Assembly: GCA_049522565.1 (NCBI GenBank)
Contig: JBEKNT010000063.1
Location: forward strand, 1-21,494
Source: JASHVB01 sp049522565
Lineage (GTDB): Bacteria > Pseudomonadota > Alphaproteobacteria > Acetobacterales > Acetobacteraceae
DNA: 21,494 nucleotides
Direction: 5' to 3'
Positions 13,751 through 21,424 of this stretch are shown piece by piece (position 1 is the stretch's first letter; the number at the start of each line of letters is the position of its first letter). The notes beneath the pieces were generated by a model that did no database searches, was not told the DNA's origin, and saw only the letters and a program-made list of their open reading frames with translations. Position numbers and translations under genes: made by a program.

Positions 13751-13978
13751 ATGCCCGTCGTCGGCGCATCGCCGGTCACGTTCATCAGCGAAAGCACGAG
13801 TCCCGGCAAGCAGTACCAGATCCCGCTGTCGCAGATCACCATCACCAGCGGCACGGCCAGTGCCGCGGCATGGATGACCGCGGTCGGGCTGAGCGGTACA
13901 GACGAGGCCACTCTGGTTCCGGCACTGCTCGCGTCGTTGCTGCAGCAGGGACTGATCGCCGTCCCCCCGTCATCGTGA
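13751..13978 (+). CDS. Small protein of unknown function, first gene of the eCIS operon
   Basis: 75 aa. The start ATG has a strong GGGGAG six bases upstream; a frame open from 13646 is longer but has no such site. The sequence is mixed, with a Ser/Thr-rich middle (SQITITSGTASAAAW) and a hydrophobic helix-like C-terminal half (EATLVPALLASLLQQGLIAV). No signal peptide or known domain was recognised. Its place, 59 bases before the sheath gene and after the regulators, suggests a particle component or assembly factor, but nothing in the sequence proves that. Confidence 0.65.
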   Translation: MPVVGASPVTFISESTSPGKQYQIPLSQITITSGTASAAAWMTAVGLSGTDEATLVPALLASLLQQGLIAVPPSS

Positions 13979-13987
13979 CCTGACCGA

Positions 13988-14009
13988 CGCCGGCGTCCGC
14001 TCGCCGGCG
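13988..14009 (+). promoter_or_regulatory. GC-rich hairpin before the sheath gene
   Basis: CGCCGGCG (13988-13995) and CGCCGGCG (14002-14009) form a perfect 8-bp stem with loop TCCGCT. No T tract follows, so it is not a standard terminator; in the mRNA it could block 3' decay of the upstream part or protect the 5' side of the sheath message. Confidence 0.5.
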
Positions 14010-14037
14010 CGTCCCCCCAATCCCGCGAGGTTGTCCG

Positions 14038-15660
14038 ATGTCCGGTTCCTATTCCTACCCTGGAATCTACATCCAGGAACTGCCGTCCAGTTCGCATGCC
14101 ATCGTGCCGGCGCCGACCTCGATCGCCGCGTTCATCGGCTATTCGCATCCGTACAAGACCGCGAATTTCGGCGTCGCCCAGCAGCTCTTCAGCTTCAGCG
14201 ACTATGAAACCTATTTCGGCGGCCTGTTCAGCAGCGGGCTGATCGACGCATCCCTGCCACGGGCGGTGTACCAGTTCTTCCTCAACGGCGGATCGACCGC
14301 CTACGTGGTGGGCCTGCAACCCGGTCTGTTCAAAGAGTCCTCGACGACCGAGACGGTCGTCGACCGCCTTGGCACCGGCACCGGCAACATTGCACCAACC
14401 TCTTCCACCGTTGCGGCCACGGGCGGCGGATTTTCCTTCACCGCGCGCGAACCGATCGATGCCGTGCCGATGTCGGTGTCGATCACCAATGTCCGCAATG
14501 GCAACACGACATTCGACATCATCATCACCTACGGCAACCAGGTCGAGACCTGGCGTGGTGCGACGATCCCGACCGATCCGGCGCATCCCAAGCCGACCGA
14601 CCCCAATGTGATGATCAACGGCGTGTCGGCGCTGGTCACCGTTACGCCCTCCTCCACCGGCTTCGGCTCGGCGCTCACCACCGTTCCTGTCCCGCCAATC
14701 ACCTGGACCGATGTCTCCACCACGGCAAGTACGTTCATCACGGGCTATGACGGCGGCGATTTCCTGCCGGTGTTCGCGGCCAACTCCTCGCTCGACAACG
14801 TGGAGATCTTCAATCTGCTGCTGATTCCCGGTGTCACCGACAACGAGGTGGTCAGTGCCGCGCTCGCCTTCGCCGAACGCAAGCGCGCCTTCGCGATCAT
14901 CGATCCGCCGCCGCAGGCACCGGCCGTGGCCGGGACCGTAACCCCGCCGGCGCCGATCGACGCCTGGATGAACGCCGGCGTCGGCGGCACCACGCTGCCA
15001 ATGAGCCAGAACGGCGCGCTCTACTTCCCGTATCTGCGCTCCACCGATCCGGTCACCGGCCAGATCATTCCGATGGCGCCATCGGGCTTCGTCGCCGGCA
15101 TCTACGCCGCGACCGACGCCAGCCGCGGCGTGTGGAAGGCGCCGGCCGGGCTTGCCACGGTGGTGCTCAACACCACCGGTCCAGTGCTGTCGGGCATCAT
15201 GAACGATCCGCAGCAGGGTGTGCTGAACATCGATTCGATCAACTGCCTGCGCAGCTTCGCCGGCACCGGCACGGTGGTATGGGGCGCGCGGACGCTGGTG
15301 GCGAAGAACCAGGCCTACCAGCAGTCGATGTATGTGCCGGTGCGGCGCATGACGCTGTTCATCGAACAGACATTGCTCGCCAACCTGCGCTGGGTGGTGT
15401 TCGAACCGAACGACGAACCGCTGTGGGTCGCGATCAAGTCCTCGATCGAGGCGTTCCTGCTGTCGCTGTTCCGTCAGGGCGGGTTGCAGGGCTCGACGCC
15501 GAGCGATGCGTTCCAGGTGAAATGCGATTCCACCACGACGTCGCCGACCGACCAGCAGAACGGCATCGTCAATATCGTGGTCGCCTTCGCGCCGCTGAAG
15601 CCGGCGGAATTCGTCGTCATCAAGATCGCGCAGCTTGCCGGTCAGACCGCGGGCAGTTGA
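14038..15660 (+). CDS. Contractile tail sheath protein of an eCIS
   Basis: 540 aa, contractile sheath of the Afp2-4/Pvc/phage tail sheath family. Polymerised around the inner tube, it stores the energy that drives the tube through a target membrane. N-terminal SGSYSYPGIYIQELPSSSH and the TSIAAFIGYS, YFGGLFSSG, PRAVYQFFLNGGSTAYVVGL segments are classical. The C-terminal domain has GVLNIDSINCLRSF, TVVWGARTL, YVPVRRMTLFIEQTL, LRWVVFEPNDEPLW and a final beta strand pair (NIVVAFAPLKPAEFVVIKI) used for handshake contacts between subunits. The middle domain (about 110-230) is an insertion. It is the only sheath gene in the window, whereas Afp/PVC have three. The start has GAGG nine bases upstream. 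Confidence 0.95.
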   Translation: MSGSYSYPGIYIQELPSSSHAIVPAPTSIAAFIGYSHPYKTANFGVAQQLFSFSDYETYFGGLFSSGLIDASLPRAVYQFFLNGGSTAYVVGLQPGLFKESSTTETVVDRLGTGTGNIAPTSSTVAATGGGFSFTAREPIDAVPMSVSITNVRNGNTTFDIIITYGNQVETWRGATIPTDPAHPKPTDPNVMINGVSALVTVTPSSTGFGSALTTVPVPPITWTDVSTTASTFITGYDGGDFLPVFAANSSLDNVEIFNLLLIPGVTDNEVVSAALAFAERKRAFAIIDPPPQAPAVAGTVTPPAPIDAWMNAGVGGTTLPMSQNGALYFPYLRSTDPVTGQIIPMAPSGFVAGIYAATDASRGVWKAPAGLATVVLNTTGPVLSGIMNDPQQGVLNIDSINCLRSFAGTGTVVWGARTLVAKNQAYQQSMYVPVRRMTLFIEQTLLANLRWVVFEPNDEPLWVAIKSSIEAFLLSLFRQGGLQGSTPSDAFQVKCDSTTTSPTDQQNGIVNIVVAFAPLKPAEFVVIKIAQLAGQTAGS

Positions 15661-15673
15661 GGAGACCCCACCG

Positions 15674-16183
15674 ATGGGCAAGCCGTTCACCGTCAACATC
15701 AACCGCTACGATCCGTACAAGACGTACCGGTTCCTGGTCTATTTCGGCACCTCGACCGCGCCGGTGGCGGCGGTCAGCAAGGTCACCGGGCTGAAACGAT
15801 CGTCCGACGTCATCGAATACAAGGAAGGCGGCAACGCCATCATCCTGAAGGGCCTCGGACGCACCAAGTACGAGCCGATCACGCTGGAGCGCGGGCTCAC
15901 CCAGGACCTCGATTTCGCCACCTGGGCCAATGCCGCGCAGGTGTTGGACAAGGGTTCGCCCAGCACCTCGCTGAAGAATCTCCGCAAGGAGGTCCGTATC
16001 GATCTGCTGAACGAGGAAGGCCAGCCGGTCTGGCGCTTCTTCGTGCATCGCTGCTGGGTGTCCGAATACCAGGCGCTGCCCGATCTCGACGCGGGCGCCA
16101 ATGCCATCGCCATCGAGCATATCAAGCTCGAGAACGAGGGCTGGGAGCAGGACACCACGCTGACCGAGCCGACCGAGAATTGA
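15674..16183 (+). CDS. Tail tube protein, gp19/Afp1-like
   Basis: 169 aa, inner tube protein of the T4 gp19-like family (Afp1/Afp5, Pvc1/Pvc5). Hexameric rings stack into the tube that is propelled on sheath contraction. Key segments: DPYKTYRFLVYFG (N-terminal strand), VAAVSKVTGLKRSSDVIEYKEGG, the family signature KYEPITLERGLTQDLDFATW and a C-terminal EHIKLENEGWEQD strand. The length is as expected. Thirteen bases separate it from the sheath stop, with GGAG eight bases before the ATG. Only one tube gene is seen; a second gp19-like tube-initiation protein is often further downstream. Confidence 0.95.
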   Translation: MGKPFTVNINRYDPYKTYRFLVYFGTSTAPVAAVSKVTGLKRSSDVIEYKEGGNAIILKGLGRTKYEPITLERGLTQDLDFATWANAAQVLDKGSPSTSLKNLRKEVRIDLLNEEGQPVWRFFVHRCWVSEYQALPDLDAGANAIAIEHIKLENEGWEQDTTLTEPTEN

Positions 16184-16187
16184 ACGC

Positions 16188-16964
16188 ATGGTCCGCCTGC
16201 CAGTCAGTGGCATCGAGGTCGCGCTGCGGGCACCCGACGGGACGGACGACCTCCTGCTACAGGAGTCGTGGGGCCATCCGGTCGAAGTCGGGATCGCGCT
16301 GCTGGTGCGGCTCGCCGATGCCGGCAACGGCACGCGCGCCAATGGGCACGATTGGGCGGGCCTGAGCGTCACCGACTTCGAATTCCTGCTGCTGAGCCTG
16401 CGCGCCAGCCGGTTTGGCCAGCACCTGGCACTCGGCTTCGGCTGCCCCGAGTGCGGCGCCCGGGTCGAGGTGGGGTTCCGCGTGGCGGACTACCTTGCGG
16501 CGGTGCGGCCGCGCGCTGTGGCCGGCGTGACGCCCGACCCGGCGCGGCATGGCTGGTTCCGGTTGGACGGTGCGGGGTTCCGCCTGCCGACCGCGGGGGA
16601 CCAGGCGGCGGTGGCGCCGCTCGCCAGCCCGACGCGGCACCTGGCCGAACGCTGCCTCGACGCCGCGGCGCGGCGTGCCCCGCAGCGCGGACGCGTGCTG
16701 CGCGCGATGGCGACCATGGCGCCGGAGGTGTCGCGGCCGATTGCCGGCATCTGCCCGGATTGCGCGGCGGCCGTGCAGGCGCCGTTGCATGTCACCCGCG
16801 TCGTGGTCGGCGAACTGCGCCGCGCGGCGGGTGCCGTGCATGACGACGTTGACCTGATCGCGCGCACCTATCACTGGCCGGAGGCAGCGATCCTGGCGCT
16901 GCCGCAGGACCGGCGGCGGGCTTATGCCGAGCGCATCCGCCGCACGTCCTCGCAGGCGGCCTGA
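16188..16964 (+). CDS. Four-cysteine protein, T4 baseplate-protein-like, eCIS component
   Basis: 258 aa. An N-terminal domain with DDLLLQESWG, LSVTDFEFLLLSLRASRFGQHL, then two CxxC pairs (Cys86/Cys89 in FGCPECGARVEV and Cys189/Cys192 in GICPDCAAAVQA) that could form one zinc site, and a C-terminal helical end HWPEAAILALPQDRRRAYAERI. This arrangement is like proteins in eCIS loci related to a phage T4 baseplate/hub assembly protein family (as I recall; not verified). The role is probably in baseplate assembly rather than in the mature tube. It starts 4 bases after the tube stop; the ATG is fixed by that junction. Confidence 0.65.
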   Translation: MVRLPVSGIEVALRAPDGTDDLLLQESWGHPVEVGIALLVRLADAGNGTRANGHDWAGLSVTDFEFLLLSLRASRFGQHLALGFGCPECGARVEVGFRVADYLAAVRPRAVAGVTPDPARHGWFRLDGAGFRLPTAGDQAAVAPLASPTRHLAERCLDAAARRAPQRGRVLRAMATMAPEVSRPIAGICPDCAAAVQAPLHVTRVVVGELRRAAGAVHDDVDLIARTYHWPEAAILALPQDRRRAYAERIRRTSSQAA

Positions 16965-16965
16965 C

Positions 16966-17829
16966 GTGGCGGCGGCTCGGTCCTATCTGCATCGCATTGC
17001 CGAGCCGCTGCGGCCGGGCGACCCCGTGCTGTTCGCGATGCCGCATGCGGCGTCGGATGAGGCTCGTCCGCCAGCGATGCCGCCGGCCGCGGGGCTGCCG
17101 CACCTGTCCCCCGCGTCGGAGGCCTCGCCTGCGCCGGTGTTGCGCCGCAAGGCAGCGCGCTCCGGTCCGCCTGCGGCGCTGCCTGGGGTGCCGCTGTCTC
17201 GGGCGCCGGGGATGGCTGCACCGGCCGGCGCCGAGCCCGCGGATTTGCCGCCCCCGGCACAGCCGCAAACCGCCGCACCCGTCGGGACGGTGATGTCGTC
17301 GGCCCAAGCTGCCGCCGGGCCGGAGATGCCCGCCCCACCCGCCCGGGCGGCATACGCCGCGCCCGCCCCGGTAGCGCCAGCCGCGCCGGACCCGGCGGCA
17401 ACGCGCCCGAAGCCGACGGTCAGTCCGGTTCCGGCCGATGTCGTCGCGCCAGCATTATCCGCACAAGCTGCGGACCTGCCCGCGCCTGCGATCGCGGAGG
17501 TGTCCCGCCGGCCGGTCGCCTCGGACCCGGCACCGGCGCCGCACGGCGCACCGTCTGCCGCCCGGACCGCCGCCCCGATACCGCCCGCGATGCGACCCGC
17601 CGCCGCGCCGCCGCCCGGGACCAGCGCTGCGCCGCCGCCAGGGACCGGCGCCGCGCCAACCCCGCCGCGCATCTATATCGGCACGGTCGAGGTGCGCGCC
17701 GCCGCCCCGCCGCCCGCCCCGGTCGCCCCGCAGGCCGCATCGCGCGCGGCGGCGCGGGGCGCGGCCCAGGCCGAGGGCGCGTCGCTCGCCCGCGCCTATG
17801 CCTGGCGCTTCGGCCTGGTCCAGGGCTGA
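16966..17829 (+). CDS. Pro/Ala-rich eCIS-associated protein with IYIGTVEVRA motif
   Basis: 287 aa. After a short conserved-looking head (ARSYLHRIAEPLRPGDPVLFAMP) about 200 residues are mostly Ala and Pro, probably disordered, with no fold visible. Near the end is PPRIYIGTVEVRAAAPPPA, the IxIGxVEVRA type strand that I associate with proteins placed before DUF4255 in eCIS loci, then a helix SRAAARGAAQAEGASLARAYAWRFG. I infer a flexible linker or adaptor that binds a structural partner through this C-terminal motif. The start is GTG one base after the previous stop; an ATG 14 codons earlier would overlap it. The assignment of function is weak, coding status is good. Confidence 0.65.
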   Translation: MAAARSYLHRIAEPLRPGDPVLFAMPHAASDEARPPAMPPAAGLPHLSPASEASPAPVLRRKAARSGPPAALPGVPLSRAPGMAAPAGAEPADLPPPAQPQTAAPVGTVMSSAQAAAGPEMPAPPARAAYAAPAPVAPAAPDPAATRPKPTVSPVPADVVAPALSAQAADLPAPAIAEVSRRPVASDPAPAPHGAPSAARTAAPIPPAMRPAAAPPPGTSAAPPPGTGAAPTPPRIYIGTVEVRAAAPPPAPVAPQAASRAAARGAAQAEGASLARAYAWRFGLVQG

Positions 17830-17835
17830 GCCGCC

Positions 17836-19125
17836 ATGGCCTGGAGCACGCCCGATCTTTCGGACATCACCAACGTCCTGACCGGGCTGTTGCAGACCGC
17901 GCTCAACGCCGCGAACCCGTCGGCCAGCAACATCAAGATCTCCTGCAACAGCCCGGACTCGGCGCGGACCAGCGATGGCTACTGCCACCTGACGCTGTAC
18001 CTGCTGCATGTCGGCCGCGATCCGTATTGGCGCAACACGCCGGTCAACGGCCCACGGCCACAGCTCAACAACGCCCAGCCGCTGAGCCTGAACCTGTCCT
18101 ACCTGCTGACCGCCTGGCACGACACCGACTTCGCCAGCGAGCAACGCGCCATGACACTCGCGCTTCAGGCGATTCACAGCCAGCCGATCGTCACCCAGGC
18201 GGTCATCCAAAAGGACTCGCTCACGCAATGGCTGCCCAACGGCGAGTTCACCGTCTCGATCGAGGCTGACACGATCGAGGAGATGAGCCGGCTCTGGCAG
18301 GCCATCACCGTGCCGATCCGGCTGTCGGCGCTGATCCGCGCCGGCGTGGTGTTCATTGCACCCGCCGTACCGCAGCCCGCGCCGTCGCTGCCTCCGACCG
18401 TGGCGAACCTGTCGGTCTCGCCCGAGCCGCTGACCGCCCCGCAGCCTTTGCTGTTTGCCGGCGGCAGCGTCGGCATGCAGCCGGTCCTGCCGTCGGCCGA
18501 GCCCGCCCAGGTGGTGGCGGCGAACGGTCCGTTGACCGCGGTCGGCGGCAGCTCACTGGTCGTCGCCGGCAATGGGTTGGATCTTCCGGCGGCGGTTCAG
18601 GTGTTTCTGCGCGGACCTGGCAGCGCCACCTCGTGGGACGTGACCTCCTGGCGTCAGGCTCCGGTGCAGAGCGGCCAGCTTACGCTGTTGCTGCCGTCGG
18701 CGTACGCCGATCCGACCAGCGCGCTGCCCGCGCCGCCGGCCGCGACCCCGGTGCCGGGACTGTATGACCTGAGCGTCGGCAGTGTCCCGCTGGCCACGCA
18801 GTCCAATGCGATCCCGATCGTCGTCGCGCCGCGCGTGGACGGCGTCACCAACCCGCCGCAACTCAAGCCCGATGCGTCTGGTCTTTACGCCATCACCGGC
18901 GCCGGCTTCGTCGCGGCCTCGACCATCGTCGCGCTCGGTGCGCTGCCGCTGGTCAAGGCGGCCACGCCGGCGCCGACCGCGGGCCAGTTCACCGTCAACC
19001 CGGCCGGCACCGCGATCGACTTCATGCTGCCCAGCCCGGCACCCGCCGCCGGCACCTATCCGGTGTTGATCCAGGTGAACGGTATCGCCGCGGCGCCCGG
19101 CTGGGTCGTGGTGGTGGGACTATGA
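17836..19125 (+). CDS. DUF4255 (Pvc16/Afp16-type) tail terminator protein with C-terminal extension
   Basis: 429 aa. Residues 1 to about 170 match the Pvc16 N-terminal/DUF4255 domain (DLSDITNVLTGLLQTAL, CHLTLYLLHVGRDPYWRN, LSLNLSYLLTAWH, ASEQRAMTLALQAIHSQPI, VSIEADTIEEMSRLWQAI, LSALIRAGVVFI). In Afp and PVC this protein ends the tube and sheath at the distal tip and fixes particle length. After a Pro-rich link (174-190) come about 240 residues with two Ig/TIG-like stretches, LFAGGSVGMQ onwards and VDGVTNPPQLKPDASGLYAITGAGF. Afp16 itself lacks such a tail in my memory, so the extension may be exposed at the particle tip. The start is 6 bases after the upstream stop. Confidence 0.85.
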   Translation: MAWSTPDLSDITNVLTGLLQTALNAANPSASNIKISCNSPDSARTSDGYCHLTLYLLHVGRDPYWRNTPVNGPRPQLNNAQPLSLNLSYLLTAWHDTDFASEQRAMTLALQAIHSQPIVTQAVIQKDSLTQWLPNGEFTVSIEADTIEEMSRLWQAITVPIRLSALIRAGVVFIAPAVPQPAPSLPPTVANLSVSPEPLTAPQPLLFAGGSVGMQPVLPSAEPAQVVAANGPLTAVGGSSLVVAGNGLDLPAAVQVFLRGPGSATSWDVTSWRQAPVQSGQLTLLLPSAYADPTSALPAPPAATPVPGLYDLSVGSVPLATQSNAIPIVVAPRVDGVTNPPQLKPDASGLYAITGAGFVAASTIVALGALPLVKAATPAPTAGQFTVNPAGTAIDFMLPSPAPAAGTYPVLIQVNGIAAAPGWVVVVGL

Positions 19126-21149
19126 ACGCGACCGCCGCCAGCCCCACCGCGCAGCGTTTGCTCGCGCTGACCCGGCTGCGTTGCCGCCGTCTGGCGCTGT
19201 GGGTGGAGCATCTGTGGCAGTCCGGCCAGACCAGTCCCGACCAGGGCCCGGCGATCGGTCCCGGCGAGGTGGCGCGGCTGCTGGCGCCCGAGGCGACCCA
19301 CGCTGCGGCGGCGGCGTTCTTCGCCGCAGAGGATATCGCGGCGCTGTCCGCCCAGGCGGAGGAAGCTGCGGCGGCGCTGGACTCCGACACCGGCTGGACC
19401 GCGATCCGCCAGGTCTTCGATCTGACCGAGCCGGAGGCCGATCTGCTGGCACTGCTGCTGGCGGTGGAACTCGATCCCGGTCTGGGCCGGGTGGTCGCGT
19501 ATCTGCACGATGACGGGCGGCTGACCCAGCCCACTGCCTGGCTTGCGGCGCGCCTCGCCGGGCGGGAGCCGGCACCGTTTGCCGGGGCCGGTCTGCTCCG
19601 CTGGCAGCTTGCGGCACCGATCGACGGCCTGGTGGCGCAGCGCCTCACCACACCCTGGCAGGCCGACCCGGCGGTGGCGTTGTCGGTGTTCAGCGGATTC
19701 TGGCACGACCCTGCCATCGCCGACGCGGCGCGCATCATCGAGCCGGCACAGGTCGCGGCGCTACCGGTGCTGCACGAGAAGGCGCGCGACGCGCTGGCCG
19801 GCCTGACCGATCTGCGGGACGCCGAGCTGGTGGGACCACCCGGCATCGGCCGCAGGACCCTCGCGGCGCAGTTCGCCGCCGCCGCCGGCCGGGTTCTGCT
19901 TGCGGCCGACCTGGCGGCGTTGGTCGCCGCCGGCGCAACCGCTGGCATGGCTACGGGCATCGCCACCGGCGCGACCGTCAGCCTGACTCCGAACCAGGCG
20001 CTGACCCGCGTGCTGCGGCAGGCGGCGATTACCGGCGCCCTGGCCTATGTCGGCGACGCGGACGCCGCCTCCGAGGCCGACTGGACGCGCGCGCGCCAGC
20101 TCGGCGTGCCCTACATCCGCGGCGTGCGCCACCCGACCGGGCAGGGCGCGGCGATCTCCCTGGCGCCGCTGACCATCTCGGCGCGGCTGCATGTCTGGCG
20201 CCAGGCGACCGAGGCGCCGCCGCCCGAGGCCCTGCTGTCGCACCGCCTGACCCCGGCCGAGATCACCCGTGCCGCCGCCAGCAAGCAGGGCGTGGACCTG
20301 AAGCCGCGCGGCAAGCGGCCGGACAATGCGCTGCTGACCCGGCTGCCCTGTCCATACGAGTGGGATGACTTGGTGTTGCCCGCCGACATCCTCACCCAGC
20401 TTCGCGCCTTCGAGACGCAGGTGCGGCTGCGCTGGACGGTCTATGAGGACTGGGGTTTCTCCCGGCTGACCCATCTCGGTCACGGCATCTCGGCGCTGTT
20501 CGGCGGTCCGTCCGGTACCGGCAAGACCATGGCGGCGCAGGTGATGGCGCGCTCGCTCGGCATCGACCTGCTGCGCGTCGATCTGGCCGGCGTGGTGAAC
20601 AAGTATGTCGGCGAGACCGAGAAGAAACTGCGCGAAGTGTTCGACGCCTGCGAGGACAGCGGCGCTCTGCTGTTCTTCGACGAGGCGGATGCGCTGTTCG
20701 GCACCCGCACCCAGGTGAAGGACGCGCACGACCGGTTCGCCAATATCGAGATCGACTATCTGCTCCAGCGCATCGAGCGGTTCGACGGCGTCGCCATCCT
20801 GGCCACCAACCGGCGGCAGGATCTGGACACGGCGTTCGTGCGCCGGTTGCGCTTCGTCATCGAGTTCCTGCCGCCGCGGCCGGAGGATCGGCTGGCGCTT
20901 TGGCAACGGGCCTTGCTGCCGCCTGCCCCGAGCGGCGAGGCGATCCTGGACGAGATCGACTGGCGCTACCTGTCCGAGCGGCTGACCATGACGGGCGCCG
21001 AGATCAAGGCCACGGCGCTCGGTGCGGCGTTCATTGCCCGTGCCGAGGGTGGCCGCATCGGCATGCGGCACATCATGGCCGCCGCCCAACGTGAAATGGC
21101 CAAGCAGGGCCAGCGGCTGCGGCTGCCGTTGCAGGAGGCGAGCGGATGA
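19122..21149 (+). CDS. AAA+ ATPase of the eCIS, Afp15/Pvc15-like
   Basis: 675 aa, two AAA-like halves. The N-terminal half (about 60-360) has only a degenerate P-loop GPPGIGRRT (238-246; Arg for the catalytic Lys). The C-terminal half is complete: Walker A GPSGTGKT (462-469, Lys468), KYVGETEKKL pore-loop/substrate segment, Walker B LLFFDEAD (516-523), sensor 1 Asn563 in ILATN and Arg residues at RRLRF (574-577) for inter-subunit contact. It is a FtsH/ClpX-like fold of the type found in nearly all eCIS; a role in assembly or loading of the particle is proposed by family. It starts at an ATGA overlap with DUF4255. Confidence 0.92.
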   Translation: MNATAASPTAQRLLALTRLRCRRLALWVEHLWQSGQTSPDQGPAIGPGEVARLLAPEATHAAAAAFFAAEDIAALSAQAEEAAAALDSDTGWTAIRQVFDLTEPEADLLALLLAVELDPGLGRVVAYLHDDGRLTQPTAWLAARLAGREPAPFAGAGLLRWQLAAPIDGLVAQRLTTPWQADPAVALSVFSGFWHDPAIADAARIIEPAQVAALPVLHEKARDALAGLTDLRDAELVGPPGIGRRTLAAQFAAAAGRVLLAADLAALVAAGATAGMATGIATGATVSLTPNQALTRVLRQAAITGALAYVGDADAASEADWTRARQLGVPYIRGVRHPTGQGAAISLAPLTISARLHVWRQATEAPPPEALLSHRLTPAEITRAAASKQGVDLKPRGKRPDNALLTRLPCPYEWDDLVLPADILTQLRAFETQVRLRWTVYEDWGFSRLTHLGHGISALFGGPSGTGKTMAAQVMARSLGIDLLRVDLAGVVNKYVGETEKKLREVFDACEDSGALLFFDEADALFGTRTQVKDAHDRFANIEIDYLLQRIERFDGVAILATNRRQDLDTAFVRRLRFVIEFLPPRPEDRLALWQRALLPPAPSGEAILDEIDWRYLSERLTMTGAEIKATALGAAFIARAEGGRIGMRHIMAAAQREMAKQGQRLRLPLQEASG

Positions 21150-21424
21150 GCGGCGCCGTGCAACAGGCACCTCCCGCACAGCCGCCGCACCCGGCGTCAC
21201 CGGCACAGCGGCCGGAGGTACGGATCGATCGGCTGGTGCTGGACATCCCGGGGCTGGACCCGAGCCAGGCTCGCGCACTGGCGCATGGCATTGCCGCGGG
21301 GTTGGCCAAATCCGGCGCGTCGGGCGAGCACCAGTCGGTCACCGTGCCCCTGGCCGCGGCCAATGGTCCGCCGGCTGACCTGGCCACCCGCATCGTGGCG
21401 GCACTGATGGAGCGGTTGGTGTGA
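21146..21424 (+). CDS. Small eCIS operon protein
   Basis: 92 aa. A Pro-rich head (QQAPPAQPPHPASPAQRP) is followed by a compact part VRIDRLVLDIPGLDPSQARALAHGIAAGLAK that resembles small proteins next to the AAA+ gene in other eCIS loci (IxxLxLxLPGLxxxxxxxLAxxVAxGL, from memory), then a C-terminal helix DLATRIVAALMERLV. No signal peptide or known motif; perhaps a chaperone or tube/baseplate factor. It starts at an ATGA overlap with the ATPase gene and so is translationally coupled. Confidence 0.7.
   Translation: MSGAVQQAPPAQPPHPASPAQRPEVRIDRLVLDIPGLDPSQARALAHGIAAGLAKSGASGEHQSVTVPLAAANGPPADLATRIVAALMERLV

Noticed and set aside
13666..15702. 678-codon open frame on the minus strand opposite the sheath gene
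   Set aside because: It is antisense to a well-supported sheath gene; composition is Arg/His/Gly-rich with no motif or ribosome binding site, as expected from GC-rich codon bias on the complement.
16966..17829. CRISPR-like or satellite repeat in the Pro/Ala-rich gene
   Set aside because: The DNA is low complexity (GCC/CCG codons) but has no regular repeat-spacer unit; it is coding bias of a Pro/Ala-rich protein.
19761..21278. 505-codon minus-strand frame opposite the AAA+ gene
   Set aside because: Shadow of a gene with complete Walker A and B motifs on the plus strand.
13751..21424. Prophage or R-type pyocin instead of eCIS
   Set aside because: DUF4255 and the Afp15-type AAA+ ATPase are eCIS hallmarks, and no capsid, portal, terminase, integrase or lysis gene is seen. 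The right side is not visible, so this remains a strong but not final choice.
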